Shown: positions 44,965 through 54,813 of the stretch, in pieces | Layout: every line of letters starts with the position of its first letter | How positions within the stretch are numbered: the stretch's first letter is position 1 | DNA from: Caldilineaceae bacterium | Lineage (GTDB): Bacteria > Chloroflexota > Anaerolineae > Caldilineales > Caldilineaceae | Reading direction: 5' to 3' | Length of the DNA stretch: 64,000 nt | NCBI GenBank assembly: GCA_022821585.1 | Contig: JAJEDI010000030.1 | Coordinates: 1 to 64,000, forward strand | Program-made: the position numbers and the translations under genes | Notes under the pieces: model-generated | Told to the model about the DNA's origin: nothing | What the model saw: only the letters and a program-made list of their open reading frames with translations | Databases searched by the model: none

Positions 44965-47286
44965 TCAGCTATGTCGACCCAGAAGTCGATCGGCCAGGAA
45001 CAGAAGCGGGGAACTATCGGTTCGTGCTCCCAGGGCCTGCTTCAGGGCTTGCAATCCTGCTCTGTGGTAGTAGAGCATCTTCGCCTCCGACCAGGGTCTG
45101 GCACGGGTCTCCTCCAACAGCGCGATCGCTTCAGAGAGGTTTTTCTCGGCTATGCCACAACGCCAAAGGTCTCGGAATCCCTTTCCACTCTCAGGCTGCT
45201 CCAGACCGTACAGCAATGGCAGGCTCTTTTTTCGTCTCAGGATGTCGTTGCCTGCCGGTTTTCCCGTCACTTCAGGATCGCCCCAGATTCCCAGTATGTC
45301 ATCCTGGATTTGGAAAGCCTGCCCCATGTTGAAACCGAACTTATGCAGACATTCAGTCTCTTGTTTCGCTGCTCCGCCGAACAACGCCCCCAAAGCGGTT
45401 GACCCAGCAATCAGGGCAGCTGTCTTACCTGAAATCATGTGGAGGTATCCGGCAACGGATACGTCCTCTCGTTCTTCGAAGCTAATGTCAAGGTGCTGGC
45501 CTTCGGTCAGGTCGATACAGATCTTGGAGAAGCGGTCAAGAGCCGCGAGCGCGCGGCCGTTGCCGCTTGCGGCAGAGGGCGGTCCGTCGACTGAACCGGA
45601 ATCCACCGACCGCAAAAGTGCGGCAAATGCCAGGGCGAACATCCCGTCACCCACATTGATGGCCTGTGGAACGCCCCACAGCGCCCAGAGGGTAGGCCGG
45701 TGTCTGCGAGTCTCGTCGCCATCCTCGATATCATCGTGGACAAGTGAGAAATTGTGGAGAATTTCGATGGCGGCCGCAGCCGGCAAGGCATCCGCCGGAT
45801 TCCCGCCGACCGCCTCACACGCCAGCAGACAGAGAAGCGGGCGGACCCGCTTTCCAGCGGCGAGATCTCTGGGACGATGGGACTCATCGGTCCATCCCAT
45901 GTGATAGTGCATCATAGCGTAGTGGTTCGCAAGTACTGAATGGGGGGTCGCCAATACGGTCCTCATCTCGTCCTCAAGGCGCGGAAGCCATTGCGAGGCG
46001 AAAGCTTCCAAGGGGTCTTTCCCCGGCTCAGCGGAACTCACCGCAGGTGTGCCGGGTTCTCCTTCGACATGCGACCGCGGGCTAGTTGCGGGTACCTTAC
46101 CGACGGGTGGCGTGACGGGGTCGGAGTTGGATGACTCTGCCTCCTCGGAGGAGGTGAAGGGCCATTCCTTGCCGACCGTTATCTCGCCTACAGATCCAGC
46201 TGCAAGCCGAGAAAGTGCAGCTAAGGGCGTAGATTCTTGGCTCAATACTTTTTCGTGGACCAAAACACCGGGCTTGCGCAGTGCTTCGATATGGCGGGAG
46301 CCACTGGCAAACATTGCAATTCGCAGCTCCTCGACAAGAATGTCGATCTCCTCGACCACTGCTGCGGATGATTCCACTGCTCGCCTGAGGAAGGGCGCAG
46401 CCAGGCCTACAACATCTGCGCCGAGCGCTGCGGCCTTGGCAACGTCCTGGCCACTGCGAATGCCTCCGCTGGCAAAGATAGGTAGATCGGGCCGTCCGGC
46501 CTCTTCGCGGGCGGCTCGAACATAGGCAAGACTGGTGACAGTAGGGATGCCCCACTCACGAAAGGCTGCAGCCAGCCTACGCCGGCGCTCAGTGGGCGCG
46601 CGATGCTTTTCGACTTCGCTCCACGAGGTTCCCCCGGCGCCGGCCACGTCGATGGCGCTGATGCCGGCTCCGATCAGCTGGCGCGCGGCCTGCCTGCTTA
46701 TTCCCCAGCCGACCTCTTTAGCGATGACAGGGACTGTGATCTTAGCGCAAACCTCCTCGATTCGGGATAGCAGCCCGCCCCAGAGGTTGTCGCCTTCAGG
46801 CTGCAGGACTTCCTGCAGGGGGTTCAGATGCAGGATCAGGGCGTCGGCCTCAACCATTTCTACTGCCCGTATGCACTGATCCACCGTGTAACCATAGTTG
46901 AGCTGCACTGCACCAAGGTTGGCGAAAACGAGGGCGTCGGGCGCATACGTCCGTACGGAAAACGATGCCTCGGCATGGCTGCGCTCCAGTGCGGCGCGCT
47001 GGCTGCCTACGCCCATTGCAAGGCCTTTTGCCTGTACAGCCTCCGCCAACCGACGGTTGAAGAGTCCTGCCTGGGGCGTGCCCCCGGTCATCGAACTGAC
47101 CAGGATTGGCGCACTTAGTCGCTTGCCGAAAAGGAGAACGCTGGGGTCAACCGCTGCGAGATTGATTTCAGGCAGGGCTTGGTGAGTGAAATGGTAGCGT
47201 TCCAATCCCGTCGTCAACTGACGGAATCCGACGTCTTCTTCCAGATTGATACGTATATGATCGTCTTTTCTACCGGCGGTGGACAA
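44965..47286 (-). CDS. Isopentenyl-diphosphate isomerase type II fused to polyprenyl diphosphate synthase
   Basis: This 773-residue bifunctional protein starts (TTG, GGGAG seven bases upstream) with a type II isomerase, residues 1-355: [23 protein letters not shown], the flavin/substrate segments [11 protein letters not shown] and KEVGWGIS, and [10 protein letters not shown] linker of about 70 residues, Ser/Pro/Glu-rich, follows (356-425). The rest is an all-alpha trans-prenyltransferase with GKRVRP (478-483), first Asp-rich motif DDIED (518-522) and second DDILGIWGD. The isomerase converts isopentenyl to dimethylallyl diphosphate; the synthase elongates it. One chain would deliver the starter and condense it. 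No frame break is seen. The gene is convergent with pdhC. The chain length of the product is unknown. Confidence 0.9.
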   Translation of the reverse strand: MSTAGRKDDHIRINLEEDVGFRQLTTGLERYHFTHQALPEINLAAVDPSVLLFGKRLSAPILVSSMTGGTPQAGLFNRRLAEAVQAKGLAMGVGSQRAALERSHAEASFSVRTYAPDALVFANLGAVQLNYGYTVDQCIRAVEMVEADALILHLNPLQEVLQPEGDNLWGGLLSRIEEVCAKITVPVIAKEVGWGISRQAARQLIGAGISAIDVAGAGGTSWSEVEKHRAPTERRRRLAAAFREWGIPTVTSLAYVRAAREEAGRPDLPIFASGGIRSGQDVAKAAALGADVVGLAAPFLRRAVESSAAVVEEIDILVEELRIAMFASGSRHIEALRKPGVLVHEKVLSQESTPLAALSRLAAGSVGEITVGKEWPFTSSEEAESSNSDPVTPPVGKVPATSPRSHVEGEPGTPAVSSAEPGKDPLEAFASQWLPRLEDEMRTVLATPHSVLANHYAMMHYHMGWTDESHRPRDLAAGKRVRPLLCLLACEAVGGNPADALPAAAAIEILHNFSLVHDDIEDGDETRRHRPTLWALWGVPQAINVGDGMFALAFAALLRSVDSGSVDGPPSAASGNGRALAALDRFSKICIDLTEGQHLDISFEEREDVSVAGYLHMISGKTAALIAGSTALGALFGGAAKQETECLHKFGFNMGQAFQIQDDILGIWGDPEVTGKPAGNDILRRKKSLPLLYGLEQPESGKGFRDLWRCGIAEKNLSEAIALLEETRARPWSEAKMLYYHRAGLQALKQALGARTDSSPLLFLADRLLGRHS

Positions 47287-47576
47287 TCAAGCTCTCCCAC
47301 AGACAGATACCTGAGGCATAGACTGCACACAGGGCAGAGGAGGCCCGTGTGGAGCCAGAAAGGAACGGTTTACCGAGCAGGGCAATACAGCGCTTTTGAT
47401 CCCGCGACCCTCACAGGAGAGGGGGCAATTCAGCCCTTCAGAAACGGTTTGACATCTTCTTCATGGTTTCGTTTCGAAAATCGTAACTCTCTTTCGATTC
47501 TAGTGTTATATGATTTATAATGCAAGACAATCGCATTAAATTCTGAACAGGTATATTGACCAAAGGAGGTACGAGT
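47287..47576. other. Intergenic region between the fusion gene and acpP
   Basis: This divergent region of 290 bases holds a near-consensus -10 hexamer TATAAT at 47516-47521 for acpP, with a poor -35 (TTTCGA, 18 bases away) inside an AT-rich stretch. No gene is seen. Confidence 0.5.
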
Positions 47577-47813
47577 ATGTCAACAACTTTTGAGCAGGTG
47601 CGTGATATTATAGTGGATCAGTTAGATGTTGATCCTGATGAGGTAACTGAAAATGCCAAGTTCAAAGAGGATTTGGATGCCGACAGTTTGGACCTGGTTG
47701 AGTTGATAATGTCCTTCGAAGAGGAGTTTGGCGGCGAAATCAGCGACGAACAAGCCCAGGAGATCGAGACGGTCGGTGATGTAGTCAGGCATTTAGAGGC
47801 CCAGGCGGTCTAA
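47577..47813 (+). CDS. acpP: Acyl carrier protein
   Basis: This acidic 78-residue acyl carrier protein is the carrier of growing fatty-acyl chains. The phosphopantetheine attachment serine is Ser37 in [12 protein letters not shown], and the following LIMSFEEEF is characteristic. AAAGGAGG precedes the ATG at 47577, which therefore is the start rather than the earlier TTG. No fatty-acid synthesis genes are next to it; the neighbour downstream is a MobA-like gene after a terminator. Confidence 0.96.
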   Translation: MSTTFEQVRDIIVDQLDVDPDEVTENAKFKEDLDADSLDLVELIMSFEEEFGGEISDEQAQEIETVGDVVRHLEAQAV

Positions 47814-47842
47814 TTTGTCCGCCGCTACACAGCCTGTCTGCC

Positions 47843-47873
47843 AAAGCGAGTTGTGAAAGCAACTCGCTTTTTC
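47843..47873 (+). terminator. Intrinsic terminator after acpP
   Basis: Arms AAAGCGAGTTG and CAACTCGCTTT (47843-47853 and 47860-47870) enclose a six-base loop and are followed by TTC. It lies 30 bases after the acpP stop. Confidence 0.88.
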
Positions 47874-47905
47874 TATTGGAACAGCCAGGCACGAAGGGGG
47901 TAACT

Positions 47906-48586
47906 TTGGCGGCGTCCACAGCTGGTGACGGGGCAAAAGTAACACTGCTAATCCTTGCCGGTGGCAGTAGTCGCCGCATGGGTACAGACAAACTCCTGCT
48001 GCCGGTACCTCCCGTCGGGGTACCCCTAGTGCGACATGTAGCGGAGAGGCTCCTGCCGCTGGCAGCGAAGGTGGTAGTGGTTGCCAATGACCCGGGTATC
48101 TTTGCAGCTGTTCGGGGTCTTGGTCGGGAGCAAAGTCATAGGGACGGGGAGGGGATGTGCATTCAGACGGCCGTTAACTGCCTTGCGGACGACGAACCAG
48201 GAAAGGGCCCCCTTGGCGGCCTTGCGACCGGTCTTCGAGATGCTGAAGATTGGGCATTGACCGTAGCGGGTGACATGCCACTCATTTCGGCCGCTTGCTG
48301 CCGCCATTTGATTGACCTTTCAGGCTTCGAATGCGATGCAGTTGTGCCGGTTTTCGATGGGCAAGCCCAGCCCCTTCATGCCGTGTACAGCAGGCGCTGC
48401 CTGCCGTCGGTGGAAAGGGCGCTGGCAGGCGGTATGCGCCGCATGGACAGCTTTTGGAAGGAGGTGCGAGTGCGCACCGTGGAGGCCGAAGCTTTGCGGG
48501 CCATTGATCCGGGCCTGCATACATTTACCAATATAAACACACCTACTGAGTGGGAAAAGGCGCGTGCCCTGCTTTCTCAAGGCTGA
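47906..48586 (+). CDS. MobA-like nucleotidyltransferase
   Basis: This protein of about 226 residues (TTG start with AAGGGGG just upstream; an earlier TTG at 47876 is less well placed) has a nucleotidyltransferase fold. The nucleotide-binding loop LILAGGSSRRMGTDKLLLPV and the metal-binding VAGDMPLISAACC match the MobA/MocA (molybdopterin guanylyl or cytidylyltransferase) family. Specificity for GTP or CTP cannot be assigned by eye. Only the distant MOSC gene could be functionally linked. Confidence 0.8.
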   Translation: MAASTAGDGAKVTLLILAGGSSRRMGTDKLLLPVPPVGVPLVRHVAERLLPLAAKVVVVANDPGIFAAVRGLGREQSHRDGEGMCIQTAVNCLADDEPGKGPLGGLATGLRDAEDWALTVAGDMPLISAACCRHLIDLSGFECDAVVPVFDGQAQPLHAVYSRRCLPSVERALAGGMRRMDSFWKEVRVRTVEAEALRAIDPGLHTFTNINTPTEWEKARALLSQG

Positions 48587-48716
48587 CCTCCAAGTGTTAG
48601 AATGGGGCCAGCCTGACTGGGCCGGGCGTGAAGCGGCTTTCGAAGGCGGGAGAGTGTTGGGAAACGGTAAGTCTATCGAAGAGAGTTGCTAAGAGCGTGT
48701 CACGTCTCCTGAAGGC

Positions 48717-50621
48717 GTGGTCTCGCCAGATCCCGATATGGTAAAGAGTCGCAGGCGCTCGACGAAACATAGATCGACTGACTTTGGCAGGCAGGGCCGC
48801 CTTCAATTGAAGGAGGAAGGCGCGGTCGTCAAGGAGTGGGGGGGCCGCCTTCCCATTGCGCTGACCTTCCCCAACAGCTATTACGTCGGCATGAGCAGCC
48901 TGGCATTTCAGCTGCTCTATCGCTGGATGAATGAAGAACCGGATATCGTATGCGAGCGCATCTTTTGGCAGAAGGGTGGGGCCGCGGCAGGCCAGCCATT
49001 GCAGTCGATTGAGAGTGGGCGACCGGCGGACGACTTCGACATCTGGGCATTTACCATTTCCTGGGAGATGGACTATTTCAATGTCATTGAGATGCTGCGC
49101 CAGGCCGGCATTCCCCCTCTTGCCCAGGAGCGGCTCCAGAGCAGCCGCTGGGACGGGTCTCCGTGGCCTCTCATTGTCGCCGGTGGGCCAGGCATCACCA
49201 TGAACCCAGAGCCGATGGCTCCCTTCTTCGACGCCGTTCTCATAGGTGAAGGCGAGGAGGCGGTGCCTGAGTTCATATCGCTGTGCCGCGACGCGCTTCA
49301 CGAAGACCGAGAGGGGCTCCTGCGTACGCTTGATCGACAGCCGGGTTTCTACGTACCCCATCTTCGCCCTTCGAATCGCGACCATGTTGACTTTCGGCCG
49401 GTTGAACGGCTATGGGTACGCGAGCTGCCCGAATACGAGACGCAGTCCGTCCTCTATACGCCGGATACGGAGTTCGGTGGGATGCACCTGATGGAGATCG
49501 CGCGCGGCTGCGGGCGCGGGTGCCGCTTCTGTCTGGCGGGGTACGTCTACCGGCCGCCGCGTGAACAGCCGCTGGAGAAGCTGCTGGGTTGGGCGGAAGC
49601 AGCCATGGCAAAGGGACGCAACCGAATAGGCTTGGTCAGTGCCGCGGTCAGCGACCATACGCAGATAGACGAACTGGCAACCGAACTTGCAAGGAAGGGC
49701 GCATCGATCAGCGCCAGCTCAATGCGGATGGATCCGATCAGCGTGCCGCTGATTCGAGCTATGGCAGAAGGGGGAACGCAGACGCTGACAGTGGCCCCGG
49801 AGGCGGGCAGCGAACGCCTGCGAAACGTGATCAACAAGACCCAGACCGAAGAGCAAATGATGCGGGCCGTGGGCCTGGCGGCGGAACTGGGTTTTCCCCA
49901 GCTCAAACTGTATTTCATGACCGGCCACCCAACCGAAACTGAGGAAGACATTCAGGAGCTGATAGATTTCACGCTCAAGGCGCGACAGATTTTCAGGCGC
50001 CGGCTGGCGATCAATGCCACACCCTTCGTGCCCAAAGCCCATACTCCATTTCAATGGGAGGCGATGGCGCCGGCGGCCGAGTTGAAACGGCGGCAGCGCA
50101 CCATTAACAAGGCCCTGGCGCGTCACGGCGTCGAGGTACGGGCGGACTCGCCGGAATGGGCTGAAGTGCAGGCCGTATTGAGCCGTGGAGACCGCGCGCT
50201 GGCCGATGTTCTTCTGGCGATCCCGCCGGGACAGCTGAATACGCGCCTATTCTTCAGGACCATGGAGAAATTAGGGCTAGAAAAAGAGCACTATCTGGGT
50301 CAGTGGGAAGCGGGGAGTCCACTTCCGTGGGACATAGTGCAGAGCGGCGTCAGCGAGAGCTATTTCAATTACGAGCTACGGCTGGCAGCCCAGGGGCGCA
50401 CGGGCCTCTCGTGCCCGCCGGACACTGCCGGCTGTCTCACGTGCCAGGCGTGTGACGACGACTGGGCTTTCCGCTACGGCGCCACCGAGAACCGCCCAAT
50501 CAAGACTACGAAGGGCGGTGCTTGGCGGGCACAGGACTGGCTGCCGTGGACGAAGTTAAGAGCCGAAAAGCACGAAACCGGCCTGGGCAATGTAACGATT
50601 GAACCGATCCCCCTTGAATGA
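48717..50621 (+). CDS. TIGR03960-type B12-binding radical SAM protein
   Basis: This 634-residue radical SAM protein coordinates a 4Fe-4S cluster with CGRGCRFC (Cys265, Cys269, Cys272; C-x3-C-x2-C). Before it is a cobalamin-binding-type Rossmann-like domain (LTFPNSYYVGMSSLAFQLLY, IVAGGPGITMNPEPMAPFFD, IGEGEEAVPEF). The C-terminal part has a further Cys cluster (CPPDTAGCLTCQACDDDW). The architecture matches the TIGR03960 family, usually next to a DUF2344/TIGR03936 partner that is not seen here. The reaction is not known. The start could be GTG at 48717 or ATG at 48738; neither has a good ribosome-binding site. Confidence 0.85.
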   Translation: MVSPDPDMVKSRRRSTKHRSTDFGRQGRLQLKEEGAVVKEWGGRLPIALTFPNSYYVGMSSLAFQLLYRWMNEEPDIVCERIFWQKGGAAAGQPLQSIESGRPADDFDIWAFTISWEMDYFNVIEMLRQAGIPPLAQERLQSSRWDGSPWPLIVAGGPGITMNPEPMAPFFDAVLIGEGEEAVPEFISLCRDALHEDREGLLRTLDRQPGFYVPHLRPSNRDHVDFRPVERLWVRELPEYETQSVLYTPDTEFGGMHLMEIARGCGRGCRFCLAGYVYRPPREQPLEKLLGWAEAAMAKGRNRIGLVSAAVSDHTQIDELATELARKGASISASSMRMDPISVPLIRAMAEGGTQTLTVAPEAGSERLRNVINKTQTEEQMMRAVGLAAELGFPQLKLYFMTGHPTETEEDIQELIDFTLKARQIFRRRLAINATPFVPKAHTPFQWEAMAPAAELKRRQRTINKALARHGVEVRADSPEWAEVQAVLSRGDRALADVLLAIPPGQLNTRLFFRTMEKLGLEKEHYLGQWEAGSPLPWDIVQSGVSESYFNYELRLAAQGRTGLSCPPDTAGCLTCQACDDDWAFRYGATENRPIKTTKGGAWRAQDWLPWTKLRAEKHETGLGNVTIEPIPLE

Positions 50622-50713
50622 ATCTGGCCTTCCGGAAGGAAGGACCTCCGCTGATCGAAGAACTGACAGCAAAAAGGATGGGAGTCGGACTATAAGGGGA
50701 AACACTCGGACGT

Positions 50714-51517
50714 ATGCTCCGCATTTGCTACAGCAATGGCGTAGTTGCCTATGCCTTTGAGAGTTTTGCCACTCTTCCCGTCCAGGCCTATGTCAGTGCG
50801 CGTCACGGAGGTGTTTCGCCCGAGCCCTGGCACAGTCTGAATTTCAGCTACAGCCGGGGCGATGAGCGTGAACGCGTACTCGAGAACTTTGCCCGTTTCT
50901 GTGCTGTTCTGGGTAAAGATCCCTCCCATCCCGTACGCACACACCAGGTTCACAGCACAGACGTCGCCCAGGTTGGCTGGGAAGACGCCGGTGTCCGGCA
51001 ACAGAAGTGCGACGCCTTGATCACGGATGCGGTTGGCCTACCCCTCTTCCTTGTCTTCGCAGACTGCGTCCCTATTGTAATCTATGATCCGGTCCATCAC
51101 GTGCTTGGTGCCTGCCACGCCGGTTGGCGCGGCACCGTTGACGGCATGGCGGGCGTCGCCCTGAGCGCGATGGTAGCTGCCTACGGCACCGACGCGGCAG
51201 ACGTATATGTTGGCATCGGTCCCAGTATCGGTCCGGAGAGCTATGAGGTTGGCGAAGAGGTGTTCGAGAAGGCGACTTCGACCCTGCCTGACGGCGAGAG
51301 GTATTTTCGCCGCAGCAGCTGCAAACCGGGGAACCCGCGCTTTGACCTCTGGCAGGCTAACATCGATCAGATGACAGCAGCCGGCGTTCCGGAACGGCAG
51401 ATCGAGTTGTCCGGAATCGACACGGCGCGCAGGACGGAAGATTTCTACAGTCACCGGGCAGAAAAGGGCAGATGCGGCCTTTTTGGTCTTCTGACCTGGC
51501 TGGAACCGCGAGCGTAG
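50714..51517 (+). CDS. pgeF: Peptidoglycan editing factor / purine nucleosidase (PgeF, DUF152)
   Basis: This 267-residue protein is of the DUF152/YfiH family, formerly called laccase or polyphenol oxidase, now known as PgeF and as a purine nucleoside phosphorylase-like enzyme. The metal ligands are seen: His80 (THQVH), Cys118 (VFADCVPI) and His135 (ACHAGWRG). The C-terminal DFYSHRAEKGRCGLF is also typical. It precedes a membrane-anchored gene of unknown function; PgeF often sits near cell-division genes (ftsZ, ftsK region), and ftsK is indeed 3.3 kb downstream. Confidence 0.9.
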   Translation: MLRICYSNGVVAYAFESFATLPVQAYVSARHGGVSPEPWHSLNFSYSRGDERERVLENFARFCAVLGKDPSHPVRTHQVHSTDVAQVGWEDAGVRQQKCDALITDAVGLPLFLVFADCVPIVIYDPVHHVLGACHAGWRGTVDGMAGVALSAMVAAYGTDAADVYVGIGPSIGPESYEVGEEVFEKATSTLPDGERYFRRSSCKPGNPRFDLWQANIDQMTAAGVPERQIELSGIDTARRTEDFYSHRAEKGRCGLFGLLTWLEPRA

Positions 51518-51714
51518 CGGCATCGTTCGCAAATCAAGATATGATACAATTAAGGGAGACAGGAAGGTCTTGAGCAAGAAGTCGAATACCGTCCGGAGTG
51601 CAGAGCAGTTTCGCAAATGACGCAGGCGAAGTCGCCGTTGGGCGGCCCCATGCGATGTTCATGGGTTTCAAGGTGGAAGCCGCTCTGCCATTTGTCTGTC
51701 TGGGTTGATTCTGC

Positions 51715-52524
51715 ATGTCGGAAAACGCAAACTGGTTTGAGGAGCTGCTGCGCCGGCTCGGTCTTAACGCACTTCCGACCTACCAGCAGATTCTTGAATC
51801 GATGGACCCGTTGTCATGGACGCTGGTATTGCTCCTGACGGGAGCAGTCATACTGGGCGTCTTTTTTTCGCTGAACACACGGTACCGCTTTCACGCATTC
51901 CAGGAGGCCGAAGCTACCCCGGAGATACTTCTGGCGCGCTTGAAGCAGGATCCGACTTACCTTACACCTGCTTCCATTGTGAACCGGCTCGGGGCGGATA
52001 CGACGCTGCTTCTGCTGGAACACGGTGACCAGATTACCGCCCCTCAGTGGCGCTCGATGTGGAATCGCGTGCGTGAAGAGCTACTTGGCCTGCTCTCTTC
52101 TCAACACGCATTCGGTCCAATCTACGCCCTGGCACATTACTACCAAAGCACCGATACGCAGGAACCGGACAGCATGCGTATAAGGCGCACTGCGCTTATA
52201 CACAAGTTGGGGCAACGCCGGCAGCTTGAACCGGGCGCGGATGGCATGGTGGCCCAGTTGCGTCTTGTTCGCCACCCGGCTGAGCAACTCGGCGAATTAG
52301 GTTTCGACGGACCGACAATCTGGCTTGAAGTCAATGACGAGAGTATGCCGATCCAGGGCCCGATCATTCAGATGGATTCGGTGCAGTTCGATTCGGTAGA
52401 TCGTGCCAGTGTCAGTCTACTTATTCAGAGGACACCAACCGTTGGCGGGAACTTCAGCATTCAGATGGAGAAACGGAATGACATGTGGGTCGTGGTTGGC
52501 GAGCAGGTCAATTGGGCGACTTAG
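51715..52524 (+). CDS. Membrane-anchored protein of unknown function
   Basis: This 269-residue protein has one clear membrane helix at about 34-52 (LSWTLVLLLTGAVILGVFF), a cytoplasmic or extracellular N-terminal segment of 33 residues, and then a soluble part without recognisable motif. The middle (95-180) is predicted mostly helical, rich in Leu, Gln and Arg; the end is beta-rich (WLEVNDESMPIQGPIIQMDS, ASVSLLIQRTP). No repeats or cysteines occur. It lies between pgeF and a receptor-like gene; transcription in the same direction and spacing of 146 bases to the next gene suggest one unit. Confidence 0.55.
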   Translation: MSENANWFEELLRRLGLNALPTYQQILESMDPLSWTLVLLLTGAVILGVFFSLNTRYRFHAFQEAEATPEILLARLKQDPTYLTPASIVNRLGADTTLLLLEHGDQITAPQWRSMWNRVREELLGLLSSQHAFGPIYALAHYYQSTDTQEPDSMRIRRTALIHKLGQRRQLEPGADGMVAQLRLVRHPAEQLGELGFDGPTIWLEVNDESMPIQGPIIQMDSVQFDSVDRASVSLLIQRTPTVGGNFSIQMEKRNDMWVVVGEQVNWAT

Positions 52525-52670
52525 CATACTATTTCCAGGATGGTGTTAACGTCGGCCTTTCTATTCAAATACTTAGCCGCCAGCGAAGAAGGTTGCCTGC
52601 GGTCGGCAGCGCGTCTTCTTTATCTCGCATTCATAGACAAAGGTCCCGCTGCACAATTCGATAGAAGACG

Positions 52671-54752
52671 ATGAACGAACTAACGTTGACCCTTGCCGAT
52701 GCCTTGGGATTTCTGAATACCCTTGTCTCGTCGGTGGTTGTGATACTTTCCTTCTCGCTCCTGGCTTACACTTTAACCTACAATTTCCGCCATCCGGTGG
52801 CGCGCCGTTTCTCTTTCCTCCTCGGATTGGTCATGGTGACGTACGCTTCAGAAGTTGCGTTGACGCAGGTCGTCAGCGCCGATTCCGCGTCCAAGTGGCT
52901 ACGCTTCGAATGGCTGGGAATCGCACTCTTGCCCGGGGCTTACTTTGCATTTTCCTATGCGGTACTGAGGACGACGAATTATCACACCGACCGGCGCAGA
53001 CTGCTTAACTTTGCCATTGGCGTTCTATCGATAGCAAGTGCCCTGCTCGCCTTCTTTTCCTCCTGGTTGGTGGACGTCGTAGAATTTGATCCGCTCCTCA
53101 GTTTTCTTCAACCTGGCGTACTGTTCTGGCCCTTTGCAGCATTCTTCGCGGGGGTGGTCATCCTTTCGCACCTGAACATCTGGAAGGCTCGCCAGCGGTG
53201 TCTGACCGACGAGAGCCGCAAGCGGATGACCTATCTCCTGATGGCTTCGGCGGCTCCCGGAATCGGCACCTTTCCTTATCTTATCGCGTTGGGAAAGTCT
53301 TCGGTCGGTCTATCGTCGCCAGAGTGGATTCTCAGTTTGGCCATCGTAGGTAACTCTGCGATCGGAGTCATGTTGATCGGTCTGAGCTATACGGTGGCTT
53401 TTTTCGGCATCTACACTCCTGACAGGGTCGTCCGGTACCGGCTGATTCGGTACTTCGCCCGCGGGCCGGTAGTTGCGATTATTGTCATACTGGCGGTACA
53501 GACGATACCGACGGTGGAGGTCATTCTTGGTCTGCCGCGCAATATCGTCCTCTTCAGCGTAATTACCGGTGTGATCGTGGCCGCTCAGGTTATTCTCAGC
53601 GTATCCAGGGAGTTGACTGACAGGCTGGTCTACGGTGAGGACAGGCAGGAGATCGCGTGGCTACGCGAACTGGATAGGCGCCTACTGACGACAACCGATT
53701 TGCGGCAGTTTCTGGAGAACCACCTGACCGTCTTGTGTGAATTGCTGCGCGTCCCCTCCGGCTTTGTGGCTGCGGCCATCGGAACCGACCTGATCCTGGA
53801 AGCGATGGTGGGGCCGGCTGGGACGCGGCAGGAAATTCTGGATGACAGGGACTGGAGTGAAGCCATGAGCGAGGCTTTGAGCCATGCCCGCAGGAACGGC
53901 ACAGCCAGCGCGGCGCGAAGGGCGAGGCTCGTCGAAGGGCGAGGAGCTTCGCCGGCAGATGGCATAGGGTCGTCGCGGAAGATGGCACCTGAACCGGTCG
54001 AATACGGAGGATACTGGCTCTGGCCCGTTCTGGAACCGGGAGGGGAGCGTAAAGGCGAGATGGTTCTTGGCATGTTGGGCGTACGCGCGCGCAGCGAATC
54101 GCCCTCACTCAGTTCTGAGGAAAGTGCCCTACTGGCGCAACAGATCGATAGCGTCGCTAAGGCCTTGCTTGACCGCAAGATGCAGATGCAGGTTATGGTA
54201 GTCCTGAGACGCATCATTCCCGGCATCGACCGCATCCAGCAGATCCGAGGTATAGTGCCGTACGTGTCAGAGAATACGGAGGTGCCCCCAGCTGAATTGC
54301 TTGAGCCGAGCCCGATTCACAATCCTGAATTCGAAAGCTGGGTGAAAGATGCTCTCAGTCACTATTGGGGTGGACCCAAGCTGACACGAAGCCCGTTGAT
54401 GCAGTTACGCGTGGTGGACCGGGTCGTAGAGGAGGCGGACGGCAACCCGGGTAAGGCCCTGCGGCTGGTGCTGGGGCGCGCGATTCAGAACCTGCGGCCT
54501 GGGGGAAAACAGGACTTGAGCACCCCTGAATGGCTTCTTTACAATATCCTGGAGATGCGATTCATCCAGGGCCGGAAGATTCGCGATATCGCGGTCCGAC
54601 TGGCCATCAGCGAGAGTGATTTGTATCGGAAGCAACGGGTCGCAATCGGCCAGGTCGCACAGGTGTTGACGGAGATGGAGCAGGGCGACTGGGATGCTCT
54701 ACTCAAATTGCAGGAGGCGGAGAATACCGAGATTGTAAGGGAAGTAGAGTGA
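52671..54752 (+). CDS. Multi-pass receptor-like protein with GAF-like and C-terminal helix-turn-helix region, no kinase
   Basis: This 693-residue protein has the first about 310 residues made of roughly eight membrane helices, similar in pattern to the 7TM N-terminal regions of some histidine kinases. Residues about 325-510 look like a GAF-type sensory domain (ELDRRLLTTTDLRQFLEN, VLCELLRVPSGFVAAAIG). No histidine-kinase dimerisation, ATPase, GGDEF or HD-GYP motif is seen after it. Residues about 630-680 (IRDIAVRLAISESDLYRKQR) look like a helix-turn-helix of sigma-4/FixJ type. A membrane-bound one-component regulator is one reading; a scaffolding protein is another. Identity is uncertain. Confidence 0.6.
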   Translation: MNELTLTLADALGFLNTLVSSVVVILSFSLLAYTLTYNFRHPVARRFSFLLGLVMVTYASEVALTQVVSADSASKWLRFEWLGIALLPGAYFAFSYAVLRTTNYHTDRRRLLNFAIGVLSIASALLAFFSSWLVDVVEFDPLLSFLQPGVLFWPFAAFFAGVVILSHLNIWKARQRCLTDESRKRMTYLLMASAAPGIGTFPYLIALGKSSVGLSSPEWILSLAIVGNSAIGVMLIGLSYTVAFFGIYTPDRVVRYRLIRYFARGPVVAIIVILAVQTIPTVEVILGLPRNIVLFSVITGVIVAAQVILSVSRELTDRLVYGEDRQEIAWLRELDRRLLTTTDLRQFLENHLTVLCELLRVPSGFVAAAIGTDLILEAMVGPAGTRQEILDDRDWSEAMSEALSHARRNGTASAARRARLVEGRGASPADGIGSSRKMAPEPVEYGGYWLWPVLEPGGERKGEMVLGMLGVRARSESPSLSSEESALLAQQIDSVAKALLDRKMQMQVMVVLRRIIPGIDRIQQIRGIVPYVSENTEVPPAELLEPSPIHNPEFESWVKDALSHYWGGPKLTRSPLMQLRVVDRVVEEADGNPGKALRLVLGRAIQNLRPGGKQDLSTPEWLLYNILEMRFIQGRKIRDIAVRLAISESDLYRKQRVAIGQVAQVLTEMEQGDWDALLKLQEAENTEIVREVE

Positions 54753-54813
54753 GAACAAAGGATTTTCAGGGGCGCAGTCCGAATCCCCTGAGGGTTCCTG
54801 CGAGTTAAGTCTG

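Noticed and set aside
48597-49385. Open frame on the minus strand opposite the radical SAM gene
   Set aside because: It lacks a start signal and any motif; the plus-strand gene has the cobalamin-type domain and CxxxCxxC cluster motif.
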